Shown here one piece after another: positions 8,809 through 17,418 of a DNA stretch of 64,000 nt (the stretch's first letter is position 1; every line of letters begins with the position of its first letter). Source of the stretch: Acidobacteriota bacterium (GTDB lineage Bacteria; Acidobacteriota; Vicinamibacteria; Marinacidobacterales; Marinacidobacteraceae); contig JAJDUD010000028.1 in NCBI GenBank assembly GCA_022826825.1, forward strand, positions 1 to 64,000, read 5' to 3'. The notes beneath the pieces were generated by a model that did no database searches, was not told the origin of the DNA, and saw only the letters and a list, made by a program, of their open reading frames with translations. Made by a program: the position numbers and the translations under genes.

Positions 8809-9699
8809 CTAGACGTCGCCGGCGCCGTCCCGATCGCGCGGCCAGTGCCATGCCACCCGCCCGAGGATGCGGTCGCCTCCGGACAGGGAACGGTCGGCGT
8901 GGCTCGGGTGGCCCTCAACCATGAGCCAGCGATCCCGGTGGGAAAGGCGCCGGACCACCGGGCCGGAATCGGTAGCGAGGGCGAACAGGCCCTGATCGAC
9001 GGGCTCGGTGTGTCCCGGGTCGAAGGCGACGATGTCTCCGTCCCGAACGGCGGCGTCCATGGAATCGTCCGTGGCCCGCGTGCAGACCAGGCGATCCGGC
9101 CGCGCCCACGACGGGAGCGCCTCCTGCGCCACCCCCAGGGCCAACTCCGGAGACTCATGGAACACCGCCTCCCCGTGGGGATCGCCGGCCCGGATTCCGG
9201 AGGCGAAGGGGATCATCACCAGGCGCCCTCCGGGCGACCCGGCTTCGGTGGTCCCGGCCGTCACGACCGCGGGCTCCGGCAACCCGCCCGAAGCCACCTG
9301 CAGCAACGACTGCGCCGCCGTGGCCACCCGGTCGGCCAGTTCCTTCACGATGGCGACCCCATCGCGCAGCGGCGTCGCGACGGCTCCGCGGCAAGCCTCC
9401 GGAAACACCGCTGAAGCGGACCGGGACTCCGGCGCCAGGACCGAAGCCGGAGCGTTCGCCGGGTACGGCGTCGTCCGGGCCAGATCCCGCGTTCCGGGGC
9501 CGATCACGAGCGGTACGCCGAGCACCTCCGTCATGGACTGGATGGTCGTGACGCGGACCGCCCGCCCGTCGAGCAGGCTCCGGATCTGACCCACCGGGAT
9601 CCCCGTTCTCGCGGCGAGAGGCCGAAGTCCCTCTGCTTCCACCAACTCGCGAAATGCGTTCCTTAATCTCTCTATTCCGTTGAGTGTCACATCCGTCAC
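8809..9699 (-). CDS. HTH repressor with S24/LexA-like C-terminal domain lacking the catalytic lysine
   Basis: About 296 residues if started at GTG 9699; the frame is open to ATG 9762, but that would put the start only 11 bases from the divergent gene. An N-terminal HTH-like segment (RPLAARTGIPVGQIRSLL) is followed by a linker. The S24 fold has RLVMIPFASGIRAGDP in the cleavage-site region, then CTRATDDSMDAAVRDGDIVAF with the serine of the Ser-Lys dyad. The strand that normally carries the lysine reads GPVVRRLSHRD, with Arg in place of Lys. It therefore resembles a CI/LexA-type repressor that may not self-cleave. Direct repeats GTCACAT at 9686 and 9695 overlap its start. Confidence 0.8.
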   Translation of the reverse strand: MTDVTLNGIERLRNAFRELVEAEGLRPLAARTGIPVGQIRSLLDGRAVRVTTIQSMTEVLGVPLVIGPGTRDLARTTPYPANAPASVLAPESRSASAVFPEACRGAVATPLRDGVAIVKELADRVATAAQSLLQVASGGLPEPAVVTAGTTEAGSPGGRLVMIPFASGIRAGDPHGEAVFHESPELALGVAQEALPSWARPDRLVCTRATDDSMDAAVRDGDIVAFDPGHTEPVDQGLFALATDSGPVVRRLSHRDRWLMVEGHPSHADRSLSGGDRILGRVAWHWPRDRDGAGDV

Positions 9700-9701
9700 A
9701 T
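9686..9701. promoter_or_regulatory. Candidate operator: GTCACAT direct repeat at the repressor start
   Basis: Two perfect GTCACAT copies, 9 bases apart start to start (9686-9692 and 9695-9701), lie over the GTG start of the S24-type repressor. A second short inverted repeat, TGGCA at 9757-9761 and TGCCA at 9770-9774, brackets the region just before the divergent small gene. Both would suit autoregulation of a divergent regulator pair; binding is not shown by sequence. Confidence 0.35.
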
Positions 9702-9773
9702 TACACCAAATTCCCGTCGCGCGCGGGGATTCCGCTTGCTGCGGCTGTGCCCTCTGTGGCATGCTTTCGTGCC

Positions 9774-10025
9774 ATGGATGACACGGCGCGACAGCTTGTC
9801 CGGCTATGCGGTCTCTTCGCCGAACACACGGGCCGGAGCGTGTCCACGGTTTCGCGCTATGCGACCGGGAGCGGGGAGACGGTGGCCCGGCTTTGCCGCG
9901 GCAAGACGATCACGACCCGCCGGGCGGAGCGTGCGTTTCGTTTCCTTTCGGACAACTGGCCGGAGCCGGCTGAATGGCCCGAAGGGATTCCGCGTCCGGC
10001 TCGGCTCGAGACGGTGGAAACCTGA
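9774..10025 (+). CDS. Small HTH-like protein divergent from the repressor
   Basis: An 83-residue protein starting at the ATG in GCCATGGATGAC. An N-terminal helical segment (RLCGLFAEHTGRSVSTVSRY) resembles the HTH of small phage-type regulators. Next comes a Gly/Thr hinge with GKTITTRRAERAFRFLSDNW, and a conserved-looking tail WPEPAEWPEGIPRP. Such short proteins, with an HTH-like core and a 'WP..IPRP' end, occur beside prophage-like repressors in alphaproteobacteria and others; I recall no named family. Its divergence from an S24 repressor with short repeats between suggests a small regulatory switch. Function not established. Confidence 0.6.
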   Translation: MDDTARQLVRLCGLFAEHTGRSVSTVSRYATGSGETVARLCRGKTITTRRAERAFRFLSDNWPEPAEWPEGIPRPARLETVET

Positions 10026-10118
10026 GTCGATCCCCCGACGATTCACTAGCCGAGAGGCCCGATCCGGACTCGGGATCGCTCGTTCGCGTTTCCGGTTGGC
10101 GAACGCCGGCGGGAGCGT

Positions 10119-10982
10119 CTACGGCGTTCCCCGTTCCACCGGGCGGCTCGGGTCGGCGCACCACTCGGACCACGACCCCGAATACACCGCCACGTCGCGG
10201 ATGCCCGCGAGTTCCAGGGCCAGCGCGTTGTGCGCGGCGCTCAGGCCGGAGCCGCAGTAGCACACGACGCGGCGTTCCGCCCGGTCCCTGGTGAGGGCGC
10301 CGAGAATCTCACGCAGGTCTTCCGGCGACCGGAAGCGGCCGTCCGGGTCGAGGTTGCCCTTCCAGAGATGGTTGGCGGCCCCCGGGATGCGTCCCGCGAC
10401 CGGGTCGATGGGTTCGTGCTCGCCGCGCCAGCGAATCGGCTCCCGAGCGTCCACGAGGAGGTGCGCGCCGCTCGCGAGACCGGCCGCCACTTCGGCTACG
10501 CCGAGCGCCATCTCCGGCTCCGGTTTCGGGACGAAGCATCGAGGCGCGCGCGTCTCCCCTCCCGGGGCAAGGGATCCTCCGGCCTGCTCCCACGCGCCGA
10601 TCCCGCCGTCCAGCACCGCGACGTCGGTGTGCCCGAGATAGCGGAGCATCCACCAGAGCCGGGCCGCGAACAGTCCCGAAGCGTGGTCGTAGGCGACGAC
10701 CACGCTGTCCGGCCCGATGCCGAGGCGCCCGAACACCTCCGTCATCCGCTCCACCGTCGGGAGCGGGTGCCGCCCGTTGGTTCCGGTCTTCGGGGCGGAG
10801 AGGTCGCGGTCGGTATCCGCGAATACCGCTCCGGGGAGGTGCCCCTCGAGATAGCGGGCGCGCCCCCAGCTCGGGTCCTTGAGGTCGGAACGCACATCCA
10901 CCAGGACGAGCCTGGAGTCGCGGGCCGCGAGCTGCTCGCGGAGCCACGCGGCGGAGACGATGGATCGCGGGGCGCCGTTCAT
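10119..10982 (-). CDS. sseA: Thiosulfate/3-mercaptopyruvate sulfurtransferase (tandem rhodanese)
   Basis: A 287-residue two-domain rhodanese. The inactive N-terminal domain contains GHLPGAVFADTDRDLS and VAYDHASGLFAARLWWML. The active C-terminal domain has LLVDAREPIRWRGEHEPID and the loop VCYCGSGLSAAHN, where Cys243 is the persulfide-forming residue. The CGSGLS loop fits the thiosulfate/mercaptopyruvate sulfurtransferase group. It transfers sulfane sulfur to cyanide or thiols in the cytoplasm. It is preceded by a 70-base gap downstream of the YtcJ-type amidohydrolase on the same strand. The split between SseA and RhdA specificity cannot be made from sequence alone. Confidence 0.9.
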   Translation of the reverse strand: MNGAPRSIVSAAWLREQLAARDSRLVLVDVRSDLKDPSWGRARYLEGHLPGAVFADTDRDLSAPKTGTNGRHPLPTVERMTEVFGRLGIGPDSVVVAYDHASGLFAARLWWMLRYLGHTDVAVLDGGIGAWEQAGGSLAPGGETRAPRCFVPKPEPEMALGVAEVAAGLASGAHLLVDAREPIRWRGEHEPIDPVAGRIPGAANHLWKGNLDPDGRFRSPEDLREILGALTRDRAERRVVCYCGSGLSAAHNALALELAGIRDVAVYSGSWSEWCADPSRPVERGTP

Positions 10983-11052
10983 CGCAAGAGCGTAGCGGCT
11001 GACATCCCGGGGCCAACCCGGAGGCTGAGCCCTCCGTCCGGAAAGCGGCCCT

Positions 11053-12762
11053 TCAGCGCTCCGGTTCCGCGCGATAGGTGGAAGTCCCGCCCAGCCAGGT
11101 GGAATCCACCCGGAGATCGAGGATGGAAGGATCGGGCGGGTCTGGAACCGCGCCGCTCAACACGACGAAGTCGGCCCGTTTCCCCACCTCGATCGAGCCG
11201 ATCTCGCCATCCCAGCCGGAAGCGGCCGCCGGCGCGAGCGTGTAGGCGGTCAGGGCTTCCCGCCAGGAGACCCGCTGCTCCGGATACCACCCGCCCGGCG
11301 GTCCGCCGGAGGGTTTCTCCCGCACCGTCGCGGCGTAGAGCTGGCGCAGGGGGTCGAGCGGGGCCGTGGCCCAGTCGCTGCCGAAAACCAGGGTGGCCCC
11401 CGCTTCCCGCACCGCTTCCCAGGCGAAGGACCAGGCCGCCCGGGCGTCTCCCAGACGGTCGGTGTTGTAGACGTCGATCCCCGTGATGCAGTGGTGTGGG
11501 TTGAAGGAGGCGAGCACCCCGAGTTCCTCGAATCGCGGGGCGTCCTCCGGATCCAGCACCTCGATGTGTTCGATGCGGTCGGCGAGGTGCGGACGGGGTC
11601 CGCGGCCGGCGGCATGCTCGAAGGCGTCGAGGGAAGTACGTACCGCGCGGTCGCCGATCGCGTGGATTGCCACCGGGAAGCCGGCCTCGTGGATCCGGGT
11701 CACCGCGCTCGCGAGATCGTCGAATTCGGTCACCATGAAACCGGATTGGTCAGGAGCGTCGGCGTACGGAGTGAGCAGGGCCGCCGTCCGGGCGGACAGC
11801 ACCCCGTCCCCCATCAGCTTTGCGTAGCCGACCTCGAACGTCGGCCCGCGATCCGCGGTGACGGTGGCCAGAGCGCTTCGCGCGCCGTCGCGGGCCGCGG
11901 ACAGGGCGTCGACCTGGTGCTCGGCTCCGAACGCGCCGTACCAGACCCGCAGCGGCAGTTCCCCGGCCTCGGCGAACCCGACGTATGCCGGGATCCGGTC
12001 CAGCCCCGCCATGGTGTGGACTCCGGTGAGTCCGAGCCGTGCGGCGGCCCGGAAGGTCTGGCGCATGATCTCCCGCTCTTCGTCGCTGCTGAGCGGCGGG
12101 ACATGCTTCTGGACGAGCCCGCCGGCGGTCTCCAGGAGGATGCCGGTCGGATCGCCCGATGCGTAGCGGAGGATGCGGCCCCCCGGAGGATCCGGGGTGG
12201 TGGCGTCCACGCCGGCGATCCCGAGCGCGAGGCTGTTGGCCCAGGTGGTGTGTCCGTCGATGTCGGACAGCACCACCGGATTCTCGGGGGTCACCGGATC
12301 GAGTTCTTCCACGGACGGGAGCGAGCCGCCCGACAGGGTGTGGTCCCAGCGCCCGCCCACGATCCACGCTCCCGGACCCAGCTCGGCGGCGCGGGCGGCA
12401 ATCCGGCGCATCCATTCATCCCGGTCCGCGATTCCGGTCAGGTCCACCCCGCGGATCAGGGAGAGCCCGGATTCCAGGTGCACGTGGCCGTCGATCAGTC
12501 CCGGAACGACCGCTCGGCCGTCGAGATCGATCACGTCCGTGGCTTCGCCGATCCAGCGTGCCGCTTCCCGCGCGTCGCCCACGAAGACGAACCGCCCATC
12601 GCGGACCGCCAGCGCCTCCGCGGTCGGGTTCCGGGCGTCCACGGTGTGGATCACGCCCCCTCGCACCACGAGGTCCGCGGGCTCCCGTTCGGACGGACCC
12701 GCACACGCCGCCGCGGCGGCGAGCAGGACGGCGGGGAGCGCCGCGCGGCGGGGAAGAGACAT
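11053..12762 (-). CDS. YtcJ-type amidohydrolase lipoprotein
   Basis: A 569-residue metal-dependent hydrolase of the YtcJ/AmdA-like (amidohydrolase_3) family. The start is the ATG giving MSLPRRAALPAVLLAAAAAC, a lipoprotein signal, with AGGA about 8 bases upstream. VVRGGVIHTVDARNPTAEAL is the N-terminal beta-sandwich strand and VPGLIDGHVHLESGLSL carries the HxH metal pair. The central FPVAIHAIGDRAVRTSLDAF and ADRIEHIEVL provide further His ligands, and VFGSDWATAPLDPL the catalytic Asp. Family length is normally 530-580. Likely an exported amidase or esterase of unknown substrate. Same strand as the sulfurtransferase, separated by 70 bases. Confidence 0.88.
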   Translation of the reverse strand: MSLPRRAALPAVLLAAAAACAGPSEREPADLVVRGGVIHTVDARNPTAEALAVRDGRFVFVGDAREAARWIGEATDVIDLDGRAVVPGLIDGHVHLESGLSLIRGVDLTGIADRDEWMRRIAARAAELGPGAWIVGGRWDHTLSGGSLPSVEELDPVTPENPVVLSDIDGHTTWANSLALGIAGVDATTPDPPGGRILRYASGDPTGILLETAGGLVQKHVPPLSSDEEREIMRQTFRAAARLGLTGVHTMAGLDRIPAYVGFAEAGELPLRVWYGAFGAEHQVDALSAARDGARSALATVTADRGPTFEVGYAKLMGDGVLSARTAALLTPYADAPDQSGFMVTEFDDLASAVTRIHEAGFPVAIHAIGDRAVRTSLDAFEHAAGRGPRPHLADRIEHIEVLDPEDAPRFEELGVLASFNPHHCITGIDVYNTDRLGDARAAWSFAWEAVREAGATLVFGSDWATAPLDPLRQLYAATVREKPSGGPPGGWYPEQRVSWREALTAYTLAPAAASGWDGEIGSIEVGKRADFVVLSGAVPDPPDPSILDLRVDSTWLGGTSTYRAEPER

Positions 12763-12817
12763 CGTCATCGTCCTACGCTCGATGCGGTTCGGGACCACGG
12801 TCCCGCAAACGGCGAGA

Positions 12818-13477
12818 TCAACGGAATTCGCGGGGGGCGAGGGAGCTGCGCAGTTCCTGAGAATGGACAAGGGCTTCTCCGAGTTCGGTCATCGCGTTCT
12901 CGATCGCCATCTCGACGGCGAGCCCCACGGCCTCCGCCCCGCTCCTGCACGTCATCCCGCTGGCGTCATGGACGCCGCTGCCGTAGACGATTTCCCGGAG
13001 CAGCAGTCCGTCGCTCGTGAACGCCGAAACGGCGAGGGTCAGCTCGGCGTTCCCGCTGAAGTCCGAGAACGGGTCTCCGGAGATTCCGGCGTCGAAGGTG
13101 TCGGCGCGGACGACGATCACGGCGTCGAAGCCCTCGGCTTCCATCGTTTCCCGGCCGATGGGAGTTGGGGTTCGGTGTACCTCGTCCATCACGTGCTCCA
13201 GAGTTCCGATGACCGACCGCTCGACCGCTTCCCCGGCGTCCACGGGATATCGGGAGTCCTGGCACCATCCATAGCCACCGGTTTCCTCGGGACCGAGATG
13301 CACTTCCCGCCGGAGTCCGTCCGCGTCAACGAAAACGGCCGCCGCCGCCGGCAGCGGCGCTTCGAAGACGAGTACGGCGTACGAAGGCGCGGGGCGCACC
13401 AGCGTGGAGTGGGAACACGAGAGGACGAAACCCAGCGGGAGCGCTCCGATCGCCGCCCGCAAGGGACTGCCCGTCAC
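12818..13477 (-). CDS. Lipoprotein, paralogue 3 of the tandem set
   Basis: A 219-residue lipoprotein (MTGSPLRAAIGALPLGFVLSC, lipobox Cys21), probably from GTG. It shares LVRPAPSY, FEAPLPAAAAVFVDAD and the C-terminal AIENAMTELGEA with its neighbour at 13598. The middle contains VIVVRADTFDAGISGDPFSD and LTLAVSAFTSDGLLLREIVYG, a beta-rich pattern. The region resembles the periplasmic 'outer-membrane transport accessory' type of small lipoproteins that sample peptidoglycan or envelope state, but I recognise no named family. It lies 120 bases after paralogue 2 and is the last gene of the symporter-ligase run. Confidence 0.75.
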   Translation of the reverse strand: MTGSPLRAAIGALPLGFVLSCSHSTLVRPAPSYAVLVFEAPLPAAAAVFVDADGLRREVHLGPEETGGYGWCQDSRYPVDAGEAVERSVIGTLEHVMDEVHRTPTPIGRETMEAEGFDAVIVVRADTFDAGISGDPFSDFSGNAELTLAVSAFTSDGLLLREIVYGSGVHDASGMTCRSGAEAVGLAVEMAIENAMTELGEALVHSQELRSSLAPREFR

Positions 13478-13597
13478 GATATGGACTCTCCTCGCCGTTC
13501 CTGCTCCGGTCCCGGTCGCGCCAACGCGCCCCTCCGCGATCCGTCGGAGTGTATGACGCGACCGCGGTTCCCGGGTCGGAACGCCGAGCGGAGCGGG

Positions 13598-14254
13598 TCA
13601 GCCTGAGCCGCCCAGCGAGTCGCGCAGGGCGGGGGAATTGGCGATCAGTTCGCCGAGTTCGGTCATCGCATTCTCGATGGCGACCTCGACCGCGGCTCCG
13701 AGGGCCTCGGAGCCGTTGCCGCAGGTGATCCCGCTCTGAGTCTGGACCGCGTTGCCGAACACCACCTCGCGTAGCTGCAGGCCGTCGCGGGTGAACGCCG
13801 AGACCGAGAGCGTGAGTTCGGCGCCCGCTTCGAAGCTGAACAGCGGTCCGCTCGTGAGGCCTACGTTGAACGTGTCCGCGCGGACGACGAGCACGGCGTC
13901 GAGGCCCCGTGCCTCCATCGCCTGCCGGTCCAGCGGCGCCGCGGTCGGCCGGATGTCCCGCACCAGCCGCTCCAGGGTGCCGACGACCGAGACTTCCAGC
14001 GCCTCGCGTGCGTCGAGCGGAAAGCTGGCATCGCCGCACAGGGAGTCTCCCTCCACCGGGTCGGGCGTCATCCGGACTTGCCGGAAGAGCTGGTCGGCAT
14101 CCACGAAGACCGCGGCTGCCGCCGGCAGGGGCGCCTCGAACGCGAAGGCCTCGTACGAGGGCGCCGGCCGCACCAGCACCGCGTGCGAGCAGGAAGCGGC
14201 AGCGAGCGCCAAACCGGACACTGCTGCTGCGGTTCGAAGGAAGTCGTTCGTCAT
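13598..14254 (-). CDS. Lipoprotein, paralogue 2 of the tandem set
   Basis: A 218-residue lipoprotein. The start is the internal ATG at 14254 (AAAGGGAT 9 bases upstream), which overlaps the TGA of the preceding gene as ATGA and gives a proper signal (lipobox Cys22 in LALAAASC). The longer open frame is read-in from the neighbour. Strongly related to paralogue 3 over the whole length: LVRPAPSYEAFAFEAPLPAA, VLVVRADTFNVGLTSGPLFS, LTLSVSAFTRDGLQLREVVF and AIENAMTELGELI. Translational coupling suggests equimolar production with paralogue 1. Function unknown. Confidence 0.78.
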   Translation of the reverse strand: MTNDFLRTAAAVSGLALAAASCSHAVLVRPAPSYEAFAFEAPLPAAAAVFVDADQLFRQVRMTPDPVEGDSLCGDASFPLDAREALEVSVVGTLERLVRDIRPTAAPLDRQAMEARGLDAVLVVRADTFNVGLTSGPLFSFEAGAELTLSVSAFTRDGLQLREVVFGNAVQTQSGITCGNGSEALGAAVEVAIENAMTELGELIANSPALRDSLGGSG

Positions 14255-14913
14255 GGCGTGGATCCCTTTCGGAGGCCCTGAGCCGGCTGGAGCGTTTCGG
14301 TAGTCCATTCTGTGAGTTCGGTCATTGCGTTTCGGATCGCGCGTTCTGCTGCCCGGGCGGCGGGCAGCGCGCCCCGTCCGCAGCCCGTGAGGCCCCACCG
14401 ATCCGCAGCCGTCCAGGTAGCTACACCACGCATGCTCTTGCGGGTTTCGCCGTGTTTCGGAGTGACGGCGACAACCGTAAGGACAATTCGGGATTCAGCC
14501 GTGTAGGTCACACCGGTCAGCGTCCGGGCCGGGTGCAAGCTCACCTCGAGAGTTTCCACCTGGACCGTCAGTGCGGCGTCGAGGCCGTCATCGCGAAGAC
14601 TCCAACGGTGTGCCGGGCGATCGAGAAGACGAACAGAGGGAGCTGCCGAGCGGACCGCTTCGATCACCGACTGCGCGAATGCTCCCCGCGCTGCGAGCGG
14701 GTAGCGCATGAAACCGCAGGTGGGGCTGTCGTAGGAGTCCTCGACCACAACCGCATCCGGCACCCGGGTGGCATTCACAAGGAGGCCAATGGCAGCCGGT
14801 GACGGGGCGAGGCGTAGGGGTATGTCGCTGGCCTGCAAGGGTTGCACGGCGACCGGGTAGCTACACCCGGCGCCCGCGGCCAGGGCGAAACAGAGGACGG
14901 CGAACGAACGCAT
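14251..14913 (-). CDS. Lipoprotein, paralogue 1 of the tandem set (more diverged)
   Basis: A 220-residue lipoprotein (MRSFAVLCFALAAGAGC, Cys17). It begins one base after the stop of the D-Ala-D-Ala ligase gene. It shares the skeleton of the next two genes: a hydrophobic strand SPAAIGLLVNATRVPDAVVV, a Cys-containing turn, GLDAALTVQVETLEVSLHP, a strand IVLTVVAVTPK and AIRNAMTELTEW at the end, with lower identity. Continuous coupling to ddl makes a cell-envelope role plausible, but nothing catalytic is visible. Confidence 0.75.
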   Translation of the reverse strand: MRSFAVLCFALAAGAGCSYPVAVQPLQASDIPLRLAPSPAAIGLLVNATRVPDAVVVEDSYDSPTCGFMRYPLAARGAFAQSVIEAVRSAAPSVRLLDRPAHRWSLRDDGLDAALTVQVETLEVSLHPARTLTGVTYTAESRIVLTVVAVTPKHGETRKSMRGVATWTAADRWGLTGCGRGALPAARAAERAIRNAMTELTEWTTETLQPAQGLRKGSTP

Positions 14914-14914
14914 C

Positions 14915-15976
14915 TCAGTCCCTCCGTCTCGCGGCGAGCCTCGCGATCCGGTCGCAGAGCGCCGGAAAGCTGATCCCCATCACCGCCGCCGACTGGGGCA
15001 GCAGGCTGCGGGTCGTCATTCCCGGAAGGGTGTTGGCCTCGAGCACGAAGGGATCGCCGTTCGCGTCGAGGCGGAAGTCCACCCGGGAGAAATCCCTCAG
15101 GCCGAGCGCCCGATGGGTCGCGACGGTCAGATCGCGCAACTCCCGCGCCAGTGACTCCGGGATGTCCGCGGGGAAGATCTCTTCGGCGATTCCGGGCGTG
15201 TACTTGGCGTGGTAGTCGAAGAGCCCGGAGCCGGTCACGATCTCTCCCACGCCGAGCGGTTCGAGTCCGATGCCGTCGGGCTCGCCGACGACTCCGACGG
15301 TGAACTCGCGACCGGGGAGCATTTCCTCGATGAGAACGCAACGATCATGCCGCCGCGCCTCGGCGACGGCTGCACAGGCGTCGTCGAAGCCGTCCGCGAT
15401 CCGGAGCCCCACCGAGGAACCCACCCGGGACGGCTTGACGACCACCGGGGCGCCGAGCGCCTCGATCTCGCTCCGCCGGTCCTCCGCGGTCTGGAACTCC
15501 AGCATCTCGAAGCGCGGGGTGGGGATCCCGGCGCCCTGCAGGACGCGCTTGGCCGAGGCCTTTTCCATGGCCAGCGCGCTCGCCAGCACCCCGCTGCCCG
15601 TGTACGGCAGTCCGCCGAGTTCGAGGACCGCCTGCAGCAGCCCGCCCTCGCCGTCGAGCCCGTGGAGCACCAGAAACGCGAGATCAGCCCCGCTGACCGG
15701 CTTCAGGCGCAGGAGTCCGGGCACGTCCTCCCGTTCGCGCACCAGCGCCAGTTCCTGATCCGCCGGCGGTTTGCGGCCCACCCGGAGCGCGAGGAACTGG
15801 CCTTCCTGCTCGGGCCCCAGAGCCCCGTGAACGGTGTCCACCGCCGTGACCTCGTGTCCTGCCACCCGCAGGGCGCGAAGGACCTCGCCGGCGCCGGCCA
15901 GCGCCACGTCGCGCTCGGGAGTGGAGCCACCGGTGATCAGCGCGATGCGCAGGCGCCCGGCCGATCCGTCGGTCAC
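14915..15976 (-). CDS. ddl: D-alanine--D-alanine ligase
   Basis: A 353-residue ATP-grasp enzyme that makes the D-Ala-D-Ala dipeptide for peptidoglycan. Motifs: GGSTPERDVALAGA at the N-terminus, FLVLHGLDGEGGLLQAVLE, LPYTGSGVLASALAMEKASA, PVVVKPSRVGSSVGL, IEEMLPGREFTVGV, and the Mg site RVDFRLDANGDPFVLEANTLPGM (shown in parts: DFRLDANGDPF, LEANTLPGM). The start is GTG, overlapping the stop of the symporter gene as GTGA. As the third gene of a tightly coupled run headed by a Na+/solute symporter, it may be supplied with alanine by that carrier (inference). Confidence 0.93.
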   Translation of the reverse strand: MTDGSAGRLRIALITGGSTPERDVALAGAGEVLRALRVAGHEVTAVDTVHGALGPEQEGQFLALRVGRKPPADQELALVREREDVPGLLRLKPVSGADLAFLVLHGLDGEGGLLQAVLELGGLPYTGSGVLASALAMEKASAKRVLQGAGIPTPRFEMLEFQTAEDRRSEIEALGAPVVVKPSRVGSSVGLRIADGFDDACAAVAEARRHDRCVLIEEMLPGREFTVGVVGEPDGIGLEPLGVGEIVTGSGLFDYHAKYTPGIAEEIFPADIPESLARELRDLTVATHRALGLRDFSRVDFRLDANGDPFVLEANTLPGMTTRSLLPQSAAVMGISFPALCDRIARLAARRRD

Positions 15977-17418
15977 AGCGTCATCGCGAGCCGTACCGGC
16001 TCGGAGACCGGCTCCGGCCGGGAGACGAGACCGGCGGCGAGCAGCACCGCAAAGCCCGCCGCCATGGCGAGCAGCGCCGGTGGCGCCGGAAGTCCCGGCA
16101 CCAGGCTCTCGACCGCGACCAGCGATCCCAGTCCCGTTGCCATGGAAAGGGTCGCAGCCCGCGCGGTGATCCGCTGCCAGGCGAGCCCGAGCAGCAGCGT
16201 GGGTGCGAGAGCCGCGGCGAACGCGCCGAATCCGAGCGTCCCGAGCAGCGCGATGAGGCCCCCCTCCGCAAGGTGCCAGGCGGCAATACCCATCGCCCCG
16301 AGCCCCACGACCAACGACGCGAGCCGGGCCGCGGCGAGACTCTGGAACCGCTTCCGGTTGAGCGCCCGCGGCAGGTCCCGGCAGAGGGCCGCCGCCCCCA
16401 GGTTCAGGAAGGCGTCGCTCGTGGACATGATGGCGGCGAGCACGGCCGCGGCGACGAGCCCGGTCAGGAGTTCGGGAGTCCCGGGCAGGTTGAGGACCGC
16501 GAGCGCGGCCTCGTCGGGGTGTCCGGACGCGTTCCCCGGAGCGCCGCCGAGGAGGAGGACGGCTCCGGTCCCGAGGCCGATCCAGACGAGGATGCTGAGT
16601 CCCTGGGCGCCGCCGATGACCGCGGGCAGATAGCGGAGCGCCTCCGGGCTCTTGAGCATCAGGAACTTGTGGAGCATATGGGGTTGCCCGAGGGTGCCGA
16701 TCGAGAAGAGCAGCAGGAAACCGAACCCCGTCGCGGGCTCGAGGACCCCCAGCGGCTGGAGGAATCCGGCGGCGTCGAGTCCCGGGGCGTTCACGCTCTC
16801 GGCGACGTCAGCCGGACCCCCGACCTGGGTCATGACCCAGAAGAAGGCCGCCACCGACGCGGCCACCATCACGACCCCCTGCAACACGTCCGTATTCACC
16901 GAGGCCACCATCCCGCCGGCGAGCGAATAGGCGAGGACCACCGCCAGGCCGAGCACGAGACAGGTCATCAGGCTCATGTCGGGGAAAGCGAAGCGGGCGG
17001 CCCGGGCGAGCGCCGCGAGCTGGACTCCCAGGTAGATGACGCTCCCGACCAGGATGGCGACCGCCGCCAGGGCGGCCGGAGCCCGGGCCCCGAAGCGGAA
17101 GGCAATGGACTCCGGCAGGGTCTGCGCGCCGCTCGCCTCGGCGATCAGCACCAGCCGCCGGCCTACGGTGCGGCAGAGGAGCGCTGCGGTGAACCCGGCG
17201 GGAACCACGATGAACAGCGAACCGAAGCCGACCTGCCCGGTCAGGCCGGGCCCTCCGAGGAACACGAAACCGCTGAATGCCGAGGCGGCAACGGCGAGCC
17301 CCGCCCGGATGGCGCCCAGACGGCGCCCGGCGACGAAAAAGTCGGAGGAATCCCGGGTCTTCCTGACCGCGGCGATGCCGACCGCCAGGGTCAGGAGGAG
17401 CAGGAGCGCCGGAATCAA
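15973..17418 (-). CDS. Sodium/solute symporter (SSS family)
   Basis: 481 residues if started at TTG 17418, which overlaps the previous stop as TTGA. The longer open frame upstream is Arg-rich read-in and has no membrane character. It has about 13 hydrophobic segments and SSS hallmarks: KTRDSSDFFVAGRRLG after TM1, a Gly/Ala-rich FSGFVFLGGPGLTGQVGFGS, LAYSLAGGMVASVNTDVLQG in the core, and an intact C-terminal membrane half. SSS carriers import pantothenate, proline, sugars, acetate or others with Na+; the substrate cannot be read here. Coupling to ddl and to a small membrane protein upstream suggests a two-part carrier and perhaps alanine or a related nutrient. Confidence 0.85.
   Translation of the reverse strand: MIPALLLLLTLAVGIAAVRKTRDSSDFFVAGRRLGAIRAGLAVAASAFSGFVFLGGPGLTGQVGFGSLFIVVPAGFTAALLCRTVGRRLVLIAEASGAQTLPESIAFRFGARAPAALAAVAILVGSVIYLGVQLAALARAARFAFPDMSLMTCLVLGLAVVLAYSLAGGMVASVNTDVLQGVVMVAASVAAFFWVMTQVGGPADVAESVNAPGLDAAGFLQPLGVLEPATGFGFLLLFSIGTLGQPHMLHKFLMLKSPEALRYLPAVIGGAQGLSILVWIGLGTGAVLLLGGAPGNASGHPDEAALAVLNLPGTPELLTGLVAAAVLAAIMSTSDAFLNLGAAALCRDLPRALNRKRFQSLAAARLASLVVGLGAMGIAAWHLAEGGLIALLGTLGFGAFAAALAPTLLLGLAWQRITARAATLSMATGLGSLVAVESLVPGLPAPPALLAMAAGFAVLLAAGLVSRPEPVSEPVRLAMTL

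Noticed and set aside
9736-9774. Strong sigma-70 promoter for the small HTH-like gene (TTGCTG ... CATGCT)
   Set aside because: The boxes match poorly and similar strings are common in this DNA; kept only as a remark on the operator.
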